From Orthonyx spaldingii (taxonomy: Eukaryota; Chordata; Aves; Passeriformes; Orthonychidae): a DNA stretch of 64,000 nt. Under the pieces are notes generated by a model. That model was not told the origin of the DNA. It ran no database searches and was given only the letters and a program-made list of their open reading frames with translations. Shown in pieces: positions 1-11,962 of this stretch (its first letter is position 1; each line of letters opens with the position of its first letter). The DNA lies in NCBI GenBank assembly GCA_013397795.1, contig VZTJ01002639.1:2148025-2212024 (forward strand), written 5' to 3'. Both the position numbers and the translations under genes were made by a program.

Positions 1-2429
1 CTGCCATAAGGACATGAGATGACTTCCTTCCTTTTCAGCCCCATTTCTGTGATTGTTTGGGAAAGTGTTTCAAAAAACATTGAGTTTTGGGGAAGCGCGT
101 ATGAACAGGCAATTGCTTTGTTGTGAATAACTTCCCAATAATTTGGTCTGAGCCCTTTTTTACCCTGGGTCTGTCACAGACCTGCACTAGTCAAGCAGCA
201 AGTTTCTTGATCAGATTCCTGCATGAAAGCATAGAAATCTTAAGTATTTATGTCAGTATGTTCCTTAATTCTTTATAAATTTTATGTCTAAAATATGAAT
301 ATACTTTAACCTCTTTTATAATTTTTAAATAGCATGGAGTTCAAAACAATACATGCTTAACATATGAAACATTGTATGAAGACATCTGAAAGCTCTTTTT
401 CATAAAAGAGCTTCCTTAAAAGCTTGGGGTTTATTCTTTAGTCTTTTTTTTTTTTTTCTTTCAGTCGCTTCTCACAGTAACATAAAGGCAAATGTAATGG
501 AAACAAGTACTGAGTTCTGGGAATGGCAAATAGAAAAAGGATAAGTAGAGAAAAAAAAAAAAGTTCTGCTTTTCATAGGACTTCAGAAGTCTTTGGGAGC
601 TTGCTAGAAGTGCTGGCTCTAGTCCAATGTGCTTTTATTGGCATACATGAACAAATTATCCAGGGCACAGATATTTTTCTTACTGTAGTAAAAACAGGGA
701 CACTGAATAGAGGCTTTGTGTAGGACAAATACTTTTCCTTTGAAACTTGGTATGAGTTTTAAGTTTATCTAGTGTGCCTTCTGGAAAAGGGAAAAATACA
801 CTTCTCAATCTCACAGAACAGAAAATGTATTCTAGTTTAGGCAACTCAGACCTCTATAAGCAAATTTTAATCATTGGAGAAGAGCTAGTGTAGTTTTATA
901 ATAAACAGCATAATTTCCTGGTTGCCTAGAATGTGGGAGGAAGCTCTTTTGTAGCTTTGTCCCTCAAAAATTTTCTATGAATGCCTTCTCTCTAGCATCT
1001 TTTGCAGGGCTCTAATGTTTTCTGGCCACATGGGTGTAGCCAGGAGGATAAGGGCGTTATGGAAAATAGTTTTTAAGATAACATTCATTGCTCTAAGGAT
1101 TGTGTCCACAGGTAATTCTTCTAATTCCAGTTGAAGCTGTAGCTCACTTTGTTGTGCTGTTCAGAGTGGGGCAGCCCATGAAGTCTGACAGAATCCTGTA
1201 GCAGCAGGGTCTCCAGTGAGTATCATTTGTGCAAGATCCCCATAAATTGGTGACTCAACTTGAAATTAAAAACTGAATTATTTAACCTTTCGTAGGTCTC
1301 TAGGAGGGTAACCTGAAGGAAGATATTTAGATGAGTACTTCTCAAATAATATTAGGATCACCTCTAGAACAATTCTTGTAGAAGTTGGAAGTGAATGGCA
1401 CAGTCAAATTTCCCCAGCCTCACTTGTAATTCCTCCAGCTGGGAAAGGATCAAAAAGCATTACCTCATATGGCTTCTGAGCTCCTTCCCTTTCTCCTTTC
1501 CACCTTCCCACCCACACTTATTTCACACACATTTATTTCTAATAAAAGCACCAGTTAGAGAACAATAAATTCATGTTCGGAAAGATTTTTTAAAACTATC
1601 TTCATTCAAAACCTGTGGGAGCTTTGCAAAAGGTAGAGCTCCTGTGAGGTTCCCTGGGGGCAGGGTATCTTGGGCTTCTCTCCCAGACTATCTGACATTA
1701 GTTTTAAGAAAATTTGACATTAAAAATGCCTCAGCAAATGTTTTCAATTGAATGAATGAGCAAATTGCAATAAAATGCCTGGTTGTAGCATTTCAGAATC
1801 CCTTTCTAGTGGTAGGTTGTTAAATTTGGCTTGGTAACTATCAATGACAAATTCGTGTGGAAAATTTTCTTGTGATATTGTGAAAATTCAAACTCCATAA
1901 TTTGAGAAAATTGCAGCCAAAACCATTTTGTACTGACTATAATTTATAAAGGTTTCTAATTTTGTCATCCTTAATCACTGGATGTTTTCTTGAAGCCTAA
2001 TATGTGATTGTAAAAGCATTAAAATTTTAAAATGTATATATACTCTTACTTCTGAAAGTCAAGCCTGTAAACTTGCCAAGCCTGGGCACTTAGAGCAGAG
2101 ACTGCTCATGAAAATGTGAATTTGTGAATTGATTTGGAAAAAAAATTGTATTTATGCATTTGATCAGGTAACTTAAAACAAAACCTCAAAAATTTGACAT
2201 TTGCTGAATATATCTTCCTGGAATGGAAATGCACGTAGAGGAAGGGCTTGGCCTAGGTTAACGGATGAGAAAATTGTATCTGTACAGTGAAACATAAATG
2301 ATTGCAACTAGAAAATCAGAGTGGTGAAAGACCAAAAGTTTAAATCTATTTTCTTCCCACAAATTGTGGGCTCTGCTATTGTTCAGCCTATTTTCTTCCA
2401 GGAAGCAATTGCTGGATTACGTAAGCACA

Positions 2430-2790
2430 CTGTAAATACTGTGGCAGGGTGTGACTTCAGTCAGCTGTGACCTCAGTTCAGTGAGTTCCTTTACACTTGA
2501 CTCACTTTGTGCTGAATAATTGTAGCCTCGGTGTGGACTAATCACTTACGCTCAGATGTTAAGACAGCGCCTTTTGTTTACTTGCTGGATCGCAATATGT
2601 TCTCTCTGGGTCATGTGTGCGTTAATGCAAACAAAAATTGATGCTCAAGTGTTTTGGTGACCCCAGCAGAGATCGCCAGCTGATGCTGGGATGCAGGTGA
2701 GTTATTGAGTGTCTGAAAGTGCTGAGAGCTGCGCAGACCACGCCAAGGTCACGCATCCCATTGCAGTCATATGCCTGGTTTTAACCTCAG
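2430..2790. promoter_or_regulatory. Candidate regulatory island or alternative 5' exon (speculative)
   Basis: This stretch is less AT-rich than its surroundings and has more CpGs. It holds several transcription-factor-like words close together: a forkhead-type TGTTTAC (2575-2581), an octamer-like ATGCAAA (2625-2631) and a nuclear-receptor half-site AAGGTCA (2745-2751). A consensus splice donor, CAG followed by gtgagt, sits at 2694-2702 and could end an alternative 5'UTR exon. Short motifs like these occur by chance, so this is only a candidate. Confidence 0.2.
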
Positions 2791-5558
2791 GTGAGGGGAG
2801 TTGTCCTTGAAGGTTATTGTTTCAGATTTGTGCTTCAGAACGAAAAACCATCAGGGAAATGCTGTATGATAGAGAGCTGCTGTCTGTTTGACTTCACTGC
2901 TCTGTGCAAGCAAACAGGGCATGCAGCTCTTCTCATATCTCTGCTCCACTCTGCAGTGGAGGAGGAAACGATTTTGGGTTTCCTGGTTGGTGTCAAGGAG
3001 GTGTTTCAAGTAGAAGGGAGGAAAATAAAAAGTAATGTTCCCTTGAAAAATATCTTTTCCGGTGCATATTTTTCAGTGAAAACAAAATAATTGTATTTTT
3101 CGACAGTATTAAATTGAATATCTCAGTTGGTTCAGTGATGGTGTTATGGGTTCTTTTTTTCCTTAGATGGGAAAATTGAACAGGGTTTGTAAAAGTCAGT
3201 GACTGCTGCTGCTAGGATTTAAAATACCTTATAGTGCAACTTATCCTCCAATTTTATTTAAAAATCGGTTTAGTTTCCCTGCCTTTTCTCTCTTCTGCCT
3301 CGTTTTCAGAGCCTCTATGGTTTTGTTGTTACCTTACCATGTGGACTCTGTGTATCTAGACCCCTTCTCAGGATGTCTCCTACTATTAAACACAACTATA
3401 ACAGGTAGCGATCTGGATGGCAACTCAGGAGCAGCAGTTTCCCTCATAGGTTCAAGACAAGGGAGTTTTTGTAGGCCCCAGAGTTTGAAAAAAAGTAAGA
3501 TTCCTGTAGCACAGGGTAGGTTTTAAAGAAAACATTCAGTTCTCTGCTGAAAGTGTCTATGAACCAGCTTCAGAGTCAAACCTCTGTGTTGAAGTAGGGC
3601 ACAGGTTTGACTCACAGCTGTTGTCATTGTTGCTGCTATTCACTACAGCTTCATAACTACATGTCTTTGAGGACAAATTCTACTTCTTATGGGCTTTATG
3701 TGTGTATGACAAATGAAAACCTGGTTCCTTTTAGGAGGCTTGCTGACTAGACTTGGAATTAATTCAAATACTTTCCAGGAATCAGGTATTAATTGAAGAC
3801 TTTCATATACACATGATGTTGCAAGTACATTGAAAATATTTGGGGAATATTTTAAATTACTTCTGAGAATAAGAATGCTCTACTAACTTTTCTGGCATTA
3901 AAATCTTGTTTAATCCCCAAAACTTGTATCAGTGATGTTTGCTTTAGATTGTGCTACTTGGAGTCATGAGGTTTTGCATATCAGTCCTGTGAAGCCTTCT
4001 TTGCATATTATTTGAGTTAGGGAAGTTTGAAGAGTTAGCATTATTAGAATAGTATGTGCTCATTTATTACGTTTTTAAATTCAACTTTTAGATTTGCTAT
4101 TGAGCTTCACTGTGAACTTACCCTTCTGCTCAGCATTGCTGATTTGTTGTGGTCTGATCAATAACTTCTCAACCGTAGGTATTTGTTCACCTTTATTAAA
4201 CAGAGCCATTTATCTTTTCACTGAACTGCATGGAAACAGCCTTTTAAATTTTTTCTCCTTTTTTGTACCATATAGAAAATCTAAATCTTGCAGTAAGACA
4301 TGGAGTATGAACCCTTGCCACAGTAAAGTCTGGCGCCTTTCGGATACATGTCAGTTTGCGTTCAGAGCACTTTATTGGTGGAAGAGCTGAACATTCAACA
4401 AACAAAGCTAAATCATCAAGGAATGCCATCAGTGGGTGTCCACGGTGGTTTGAAGCCTGGGTGTTTAAGTTGATCAAGAAGCCAGTGGATGTTGCTCCTG
4501 TTCAACTTTGTCTTGTTTAATTCAAGATTGTAAGACATAGAAATTGGTTCTCTGTGTGAGTAGCTGATGGACTTCAATAACTTCACCAAAACTGAAGAAA
4601 ACAAATTGGTGAAAACAAGAATTAAATCTTGCCCCAGTTCTAGTAAACTAAATTAGAGAGATATTGATGAGTGTTCCTGTCTTTTTTTCCTCCTCCTCCT
4701 CCACGTTAATTTTTACAGTCTGGTTGGAGTATGTCATTATATGGCTTCAGTTCAGCTTTTCTTATGAACTGTACCACGCCAGCTTTAACATTGTCCCTGT
4801 GTCATGACACAGTTATTAGCTTGCAAATAAATGTGGATAGGTGGTTAAGCCAGTTTCATTTGGGCAACTTGCAGCAGTATTTTAACTATGTAGGAAGTTC
4901 TTTCATTTTTTGGCCAGAATGAGAGGAAAATTTTTATCTAAAACAACAGACAACACCTAAAGACATTGTCTTACTAATCTTTATATACTGTAGAAGTTTT
5001 TAGGAGTTTGCATTTCTAAAGTGACGACTTTTTGGCTGTACAATGCAAGCAGACTTTGAAATTAGTGTCTGGAGTGCCCTCTTTTGAAATCTAATGATCT
5101 CATTTGAAGTATGATGTAACAAAGAATAAAAGGAAATAAGGAACAAAATCAGAGAGTAAAAAGAAGGGAAATACAACTGTGGTTTCTTGTACTGGGTCAG
5201 CAGAATTCACCAGTCAGTGGTTCCAAGGTAGTTTTGGTTTTATTAAAAAAAATTAAAATTAAAAAAAGAAAAGAAAAGAAGACAAACAAGAAATCCACCG
5301 AAAACCCAAACGAAAACACGTTTTTTGCACACTTCTCTTCAGGTGGAGATACTGAGTGTGTTGTTGTAGCCATGCTGGAATTGGAACTTATGAGTAAATA
5401 TAGTATTTTTTTCCAGCTCATTACTCTGCTTGAGGTAGACTCACCAAAAATACTGATTTTTATGGTAAAATTATAATCCCTTTTTTCTACTTTCCTCTAC
5501 AAATTCCTTCATATGTTACAGACACCTTCCTCTTTAGACTGCTCTGTATGTGTGGAAA

Positions 5559-5591
5559 GTTTTTTGTTTGGGTTTTGGGGTTGGTTTTTTT
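5559..5591. repeat. T/G-only low-complexity tract
   Basis: Runs of T interrupted by GGG, GGGG and GG. It is one of several such tracts in the window (also 27468-27488 and about 58545-58585), and the complementary A/C type occurs at 10530-10595. No gene content. Confidence 0.6.
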
Positions 5592-8500
5592 ACCCTTTCT
5601 TTTTTCTTTTATGCAAGATATTCCAGCTGTGGTGATTCTGCAAGGACTGCATAATGATCTTGATCTTGGTAATTAATACACATGTAGCTTTAGATGAGGT
5701 GGTTAATTCTCTAATTAAAAATAGCAGTGAGTGGTAGCTTCAGTGCTTGGCATATTTATTAACGTTCCTTTGTTGCAATGGGGATTTTAAGACTTTGAAG
5801 CTTTTGTATCTGTAAAGCTGTTTTATTTTCTTTCAATATGGTTAATTATAAATCATGGCCTCAGTGAAAGGGATGGAAATAGGTTGCCATGCCAGAATAA
5901 GAACCTGTTTTCAAGCAGGATCTTTATTAGTGTGGCAGTAATAAGGGCTAAGTCTATGAACATGATCTATCTGAGATTTATCCATTCAGTTCTTCCTGTT
6001 GGTCTTCATATTTCTCCCCTTTCTCAAAATGAAAGATAACTATCTTAATTGTATTGTTAGAACATTTCTTTAACAGTGGATCACTGGAAAATATCATAGT
6101 AACAAAAAGAAGACTTCCAGGGCATTTTTTATCTTGTTCGTTTTTCCAATGGAAACCTTCTCTTTTAGCTAACAATTATTGTTATGAAGACAAGTCTTGC
6201 ATTAACATATTAAATCTTCTACTTTGGTTGATAATTATGGCACCGAATTGGTGGCTGGAAAAAACAGCATTGATCGAGCTTGTCTGCTGCACTGCACTGT
6301 GGAGAAGGATGTGAGTACACTTACAAATCCCTCCTAGCTACTCTGTGTACCTTGTCATTGTCCCCTGCCTGGCCAAAGTTGTATTTTTTGTCTGTCACTG
6401 TCTTTAGTTGCTTGAAAAGCTTGTGCCTCTGTGACCCCTTTCACAAAGAGGTAAATAATATTCTGGGCTTAGGTTTGGCTTTCTATAAGGAGTGAAATTC
6501 ATGGAGGAGAGGGAGACACATCCAGTCCTTTCCTTCCCACCCCCAGGTTTGTTTAGCAAGAACCCCAGTTAGCTAACACTGCATCCAGCACTAAAACCTA
6601 AACACAGGGTGCAACTCAGTGCAGATTTGCATAAACTAAAATGCAGTGTACTTAGTGTTAATTGTCACACCGGACAACTACTCTGAATACAGAGAGGACC
6701 TGAAAGAAACAGCATTATCAAAATTATTTTATTGTGGCTATGGTATTAACATGTTTCCTGGTGCTTGGACACAGGAGTGAATACTGGAGTATATACAGCT
6801 CAGAGAGCTTCAAAACCCCCTCATAAATTTAGAGTGGCTTGAGGGAGGCAAAGGGGACAACAGTCACGGTGGTGGTGAATCAAGTTCATCTCTTTTGTGT
6901 TGAAACTGCAGCACTTGTCGGGCCTGACTTTCAATTTTCTGCATTGATTTTTGCTGTCATCTTTTCTGCCAGCTTTTGGATGCTCCAATCTGCTTAATAG
7001 GAAACTGAAAGCATCACAGAGCAAAGCTGCTGCCAGCTCAACCCATAGCAGTTTTTCTCAGAGAAATTCTGGTGTCAGTGCACTGAGGGTGGAAAATCCC
7101 CAGGGATCATTTCAGAAGTATTACTTACTTATGCATTCATGTGCATTTTGGTGTTTATCTCAAGGCAAGATGTTGAACAACCAGCAGAACTCGTGTTTGC
7201 TCTGAAGCAAGTCCCAAAGCAGAGGGCAGCAGCAACATTTCATCTGGCTCCACAGGGTGCATTTCTGTCAGGAGTTTCCCATTTGTAAAATCTGTGGCTG
7301 GAGTGAAGGCACAAGTAGGAGAGTGATGGGTCAGAACAACACGGTGGACATGAGGACATACTGTTTAAAAATTTAGCACGAGTAGGGAAAGTGTGTGGGA
7401 GTGAAGGGGATGAGGTTTGAGAAGGCACAGATGAAAAATGGCAAATCATGCAGCAAGTTAAACAGCTTCTGTACATTCTGTAGGTCAGCAGTACAGAATG
7501 CTGTGGGATAGCTACAAGAGGCATTTTTATTGACTGCACAGTGTGTTACAGCAGTGTGTTACAGCGTGCCCTGGGTACGTGGATATTTTTTTGCTGTTGT
7601 TTTGTTCTTCTGTAATACTTTTAAAAGGGGAAGGGTGGAGAGAGAATGTCCTTATCTGACATTGCTGCACTCCCAGATCTGCTAGGGAATAGTGTTACCT
7701 TGCAATAGTCCACTGCTTTTTGTTCAGGCTGGAGTTACAGCCTGCACCTGTGCACTGGCTGGGAGAGAAATTTGGGGGTTTTTGGGGGTACATGATAACA
7801 ATGACTTGTTACTAATGACATTTTCTTAATCGGCAGGCAGTTATCATTCCAGCCATTATTGGCTTTCCTCTTCCTTCCTCTACATCCTTTCCCTCTTAGC
7901 CCTTCCTCCTCCATAATTTCTAAAATATCCACATCATTAAATTGTTTCTCTTTTGATTTCCTTACGAATATTGTGATCTGCCACTGGGTGGGACTGATTA
8001 CTACAGGATGAGTGGAAAAGAGCACCAGGCTCTAGAATATCTAATTTTCTCTAATGATACAGCTCTGCCTTTCTAGAAAAGGTGTTTTGGGGTTTGTTTT
8101 TTTTTTAATAAATTGGGGGATTTTGTTACTTTCAAACGGCAGGACATGTGAGTTGTTGTGCCACATAAATTGCATTGTTTTCATGAGGCTGCCGTGCTAC
8201 AAGATGGGGAAGACAAAGAGTATTTTTGCATTTTGACATTTTTAAAAGGAGCCTTTATGAGTGATAAAACCATGTTGTATACTGGCATGATTCTGCCCAT
8301 GCTTGGGATTACCACCTGTAACTGGTGACTGCTGAAGAACCAAAGTACATCTGTCTCAGAAATGGTTTGTCTGTTATAAAGGCTGGACCCTTGTTGTTTA
8401 CAGAGCTGCTATCAATATTTCTTCAAAAACAAAGCTGATGACAGCAGTGAAGTCCCAGGTGGAGTTTTTTCATTATTGAGGCAGTTTAGTGGGTTTTCTT

Positions 8501-10529
8501 TGTTTTTCAAAATATAATACTTATAACTATTTTTACTGCTTTTAATTCTATATTATTTTAATATACTTAAAGATAAATACTTTGATATTTGTCTTGCTAT
8601 TAATTATTATTGTATCTATTTTCTTATTATTCTTTTCTTCTTGAAACCTTATTTAGTTTTCCAGGTTTAAAATATTTCTTTTTCAGGGCAGGCATGATTT
8701 TTTTGTTGCAGGATCCTGAGACATGACCACTTTTGGTCATATTCACAAGTAAACTGTTGATACTTCAGGACTAATTAAAGAGAGATCACACCGTTAATTG
8801 CGAAAGATGTTTATTTCAAAGTCTAGGGCACCAGCATAGGTTGCTGTGCACTGCTGGGCTGAGGTGAAAGGGAAGATTAAAGAGGAAGTGGAGTTTATTA
8901 ATAGACTCCTGGTTGACAATGGCTTTGCAGTGTGCAGGGGTTGACTTTTGCTGCAGGACTGACTGGTTGTAAGAGATGAAAGAGCATTTGAAATGAGAAA
9001 CACAGCAGAGAAAGCTGTACAAGTCAATAATAAAGCCCTGCATGTACTGTTACCCTTTTGTGGTTTTTCACTTTTTCTTCATCATGCGCTTAATTAAAAA
9101 AAAAATATTAAAGAGTTTTTCTAAAATGTTTTCTTCTGAATCTTTTAAGTTGAATGAGATTAAATTGTCTGATAATTTTGGGGAATCACAAATAGCTTTT
9201 TGATGCTGTTATAAATATTTGAGTTAATTATAAATAATTATGGTAAAGCATTTGTTTGTATTCACATTCAGGAGCTTTCTTGAACCAAGTGACAGAAGCA
9301 TTGCATGGAATTGCAATAGCACTGAAGTTGTCATGTCGTGGTAGTTGTCCTGGCATTTCAAAAGCACTGGCAAATTGCATGAGGGACAGGAAGTGTTGTT
9401 GGCTTTACTCAACTGTCTAATAGCAAGTGGTGTTTTGTTTCCATATCAGCTAAAGCTGACTAAAACTTTTGTGTTTGCTTGGCAGAACAAGCTGCTTGCC
9501 TATTTTTTTTTTAATAGCCAAAGGTTTTGACTTCAGATTTTCAGTACCTCTTCATTCAAACTATAATTCTGAAGCTTTTTGTATTTAAGTGGTGTTATGC
9601 ATTGCAGTGGGCAAGTATTTAGTCACGAGAGATGCTTTCTTTCCCCAATGTGAAAATCTGCTACTCAGCTTCCTTGCTGCTTTAAAACTCAGTGTGTCAT
9701 GCTAACTTCAAAGGCTGAAGCTTGAATTCTAATATATTACATTCCTGCTTAAAATATCTGTTTCACCACTTCCATAAAATTGACTGAATACAAATACAAA
9801 CCAAGTATTGGTCAGATTAAGACGTCGGAGCAGTGGAATTATTCTGAGAGAGTTTTAAACCAAGGGGTTTTTTTTCCCCCAGATTTCACTTTAAGGCAGA
9901 TAGTTGCAATATTTGTTATAAATAGGGCTATGAAAAAGTCTACAAATCATGAAGGATTATGACAAACCCAAGTATTAAATAAATGCTATCTTAAACAATG
10001 TGTGCATGGAAAGTAGAGTAAAGTGGAGGTAATTTGTGTGTTTTGAATCTGGTCACTCTTTGGACAGCAGTCACAGGGTACACTGTTAAGCAGGACAGCA
10101 AATTGAGCGTGGTTGCAGATGATAAGAATTAGTAGCTGACAGGAAGTATTGAAGAGCTTAATGGCAGCCTGAGCTGGAGAGGAGCACTCCGAGCAGCTCT
10201 GGTCCAGGCAGCCGCTGAAATGGAACAGGGAGTGCACAGTGAGCTGGCAAATTCTGCTGAGAAAATGAACAGTTGTATCCTTTCAAGTCATGGGACAATT
10301 TCAGGATGCTTTCCAAAGGTTGTAATTGCTAATGAATTGAGCATCACTCAGCACAGATAGTAATTTATTGGAGACAGCTGCTAAGGACTGCACTCCATAA
10401 GAAGACTCTTAGAGCAGTCAAACAGGCTACCAGGCTGGATACATGATATGTTTCTGGGGAAATGAAAGTAAAATGTGTTTGTGTCACTAAAGAGGTTTTG
10501 CAAGGAGCAATCAAAGCTTTGAAAGAAAA

Positions 10530-10595
10530 TTAAAAAAAAACCCTAAAAAAACAAACAAAAAAAACCCAAAACCAACCAAACAAAACAAAAAAAAA
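10530..10595. repeat. A/C-rich low-complexity tract
   Basis: About 65 bases composed almost only of A and C, with runs of A broken by CCC and CC. A similar tract occurs near 41225-41285. I see no adjacent retrogene or SINE body for which this could be the tail. Confidence 0.6.
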
Positions 10596-11352
10596 GATAT
10601 ACTAAGCCAAATTACTGAGTGTGTGCCCACTAAAAGCAATACCGGCCTTCCACATAATTTCACTTGGCAAGTCAAATATACCGTAGTTCTAGTTAGTTTT
10701 GCTAACTGCACCTGAGGCAGGAGATGCCAGGTGTTCCTCAGAAAGGTATAAAAACTGCGTTCTCAGTACAGAAGACCAGCAGCTTATGTATCTCTTGAAC
10801 TGACTGATGAATTGAGAGCTTAGCACAGATTTTGATTGTCTTTTTGCATGGAAGAAGAAAGTAGCAGAATATATGTGGACACTCAGTGGGTACTGGCAGG
10901 TCAAACAGCTGCTGCTTCTTTGTGAGACAGGAAGAGAACAGTTAGTGTGAGGCAGTGAGCTGACTTAGGGACTCAGAAAATAAGCTGGCTGTAAGGCAGC
11001 CCTAGTGCAAACAGAGCAGGTTGTGCTTACTTTGGAAATGGAGCTTTTGTTAAGTACAAATTTTATCTGATATACTTTTGACTATTCTCCAATGTGACTG
11101 AAATGTAGAGAAACATTCTGATCTATATTATTCATGTATATATGTAAATGAAAGAATATTTGCCCATGGTAAATTTGAATATGAAAGGGTTATAAAAGTC
11201 AATTTTGAGAGTCAGCTTTAACTTCAATGGACATTTTATTAAAGGGAGAAGGCATTTTTTAAACTGTTTTATCATGGCCTTTTCAGCACTGCTTTTATAT
11301 GAAAGGTTTCATTTGGCATGCCAAACTTCCAGGATGTTAAGTGCTGCTTAAC

Positions 11353-11372
11353 AAAAAAAAAAAAAAAAAAAA
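11353..11372. repeat. Poly(A) run, 20 bases
   Basis: An uninterrupted homopolymer of A about 500 bases before the first coding exon. No recognisable retroelement body precedes it. Confidence 0.8.
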
Positions 11373-11871
11373 GCTAAGTTTCTTTTCCTGCTAACAATTG
11401 TGTTTTATTTTGATAGTGCATCTTTCTAACAAGTTAGCTGATCTGTTTCATAGAATATGTATCAAAAGGTCATTTCAAATGTTTCATTTGAAAGAAATGA
11501 ATTGAGGGTTGAAATCAAGCATGCTCGACTAATAAAGTTGCCATTCGGAACATCTTTTGCAGTAGATGTTGTTCTTTGTTTAGTGAGCCTTTTATTTCTA
11601 CAGCTATTCCTAAAGACCATTGTATCAAAAATAATAGCTTTGCTCACTAAATTATAAATTATTTGAAGCAATAACTATTAAATTGCAACTGGAGAAGTTC
11701 CATAATGGGCCTTTGAGGCATCACTGGGATTCAGTTAATAACAATTGAGCTTGTTGATGCAATTTTGTTCCCGTTTCAACCATAATTTTCTCTGCTAGGT
11801 TTGTATTACATCTGTATTAAACCTTCATCCTTTAAGAGACTTCAATTCATGTGCTGTTGTTTCTTTTCCAG

Positions 11872-11900
11872 GTTGTTTCTCTCAGTAAGTGACAGTAAGA
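11872..11900 (+). other. EPS8: 5'UTR part of the first coding exon of EPS8
   Basis: The exon begins after a pyrimidine-rich acceptor ending in CAG at 11869-11871. Twenty-nine untranslated bases precede the ATG. They contain TAA at 11886-11888 in frame with the start, so translation cannot begin further upstream in this frame. Confidence 0.8.
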
Positions 11901-11962
11901 ATGAATGGACATATATCAAACACCCCTCCCGGTGGATATGGAAGCTACTTTCCTCAAATGAA
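11901..11962 (+). CDS. EPS8: EPS8 coding exon 1 (residues 1-20 and part of 21)
   Basis: Encodes the N-terminus, beginning MNGHISN as in mammalian EPS8, with a Gly/Pro/Tyr-rich continuation. It ends before a gtaagg donor and leaves two bases of codon 21, completed to Asn by the next exon. The N-terminal tail before the PTB domain varies in sequence across vertebrates. Confidence 0.95.

Larger units (their letters stand above)
1..11871 (+). other. Upstream non-coding DNA, probably EPS8 first intron
   Basis: AT-rich sequence with only short, unrelated open frames. No CpG island or clear promoter is visible. The first coding exon begins with a 29-base 5'UTR piece behind a good acceptor, so the non-coding first exon and promoter probably lie before the window. 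This fits the large first intron known for mammalian EPS8. It contains low-complexity tracts, such as a T/G-only tract near 5560-5590, an A/C-only tract at 10530-10595 and a 20-base A run at 11353-11372. A somewhat distinct island at 2430-2790 is listed separately. I recognise no transposon in the rest. Confidence 0.7.

Noticed and set aside
10530..10595. A/C-rich tract as a retrogene or SINE poly(A) tail
   Set aside because: No SINE or processed-transcript body precedes it, and similar tracts occur on both strands elsewhere in the window.
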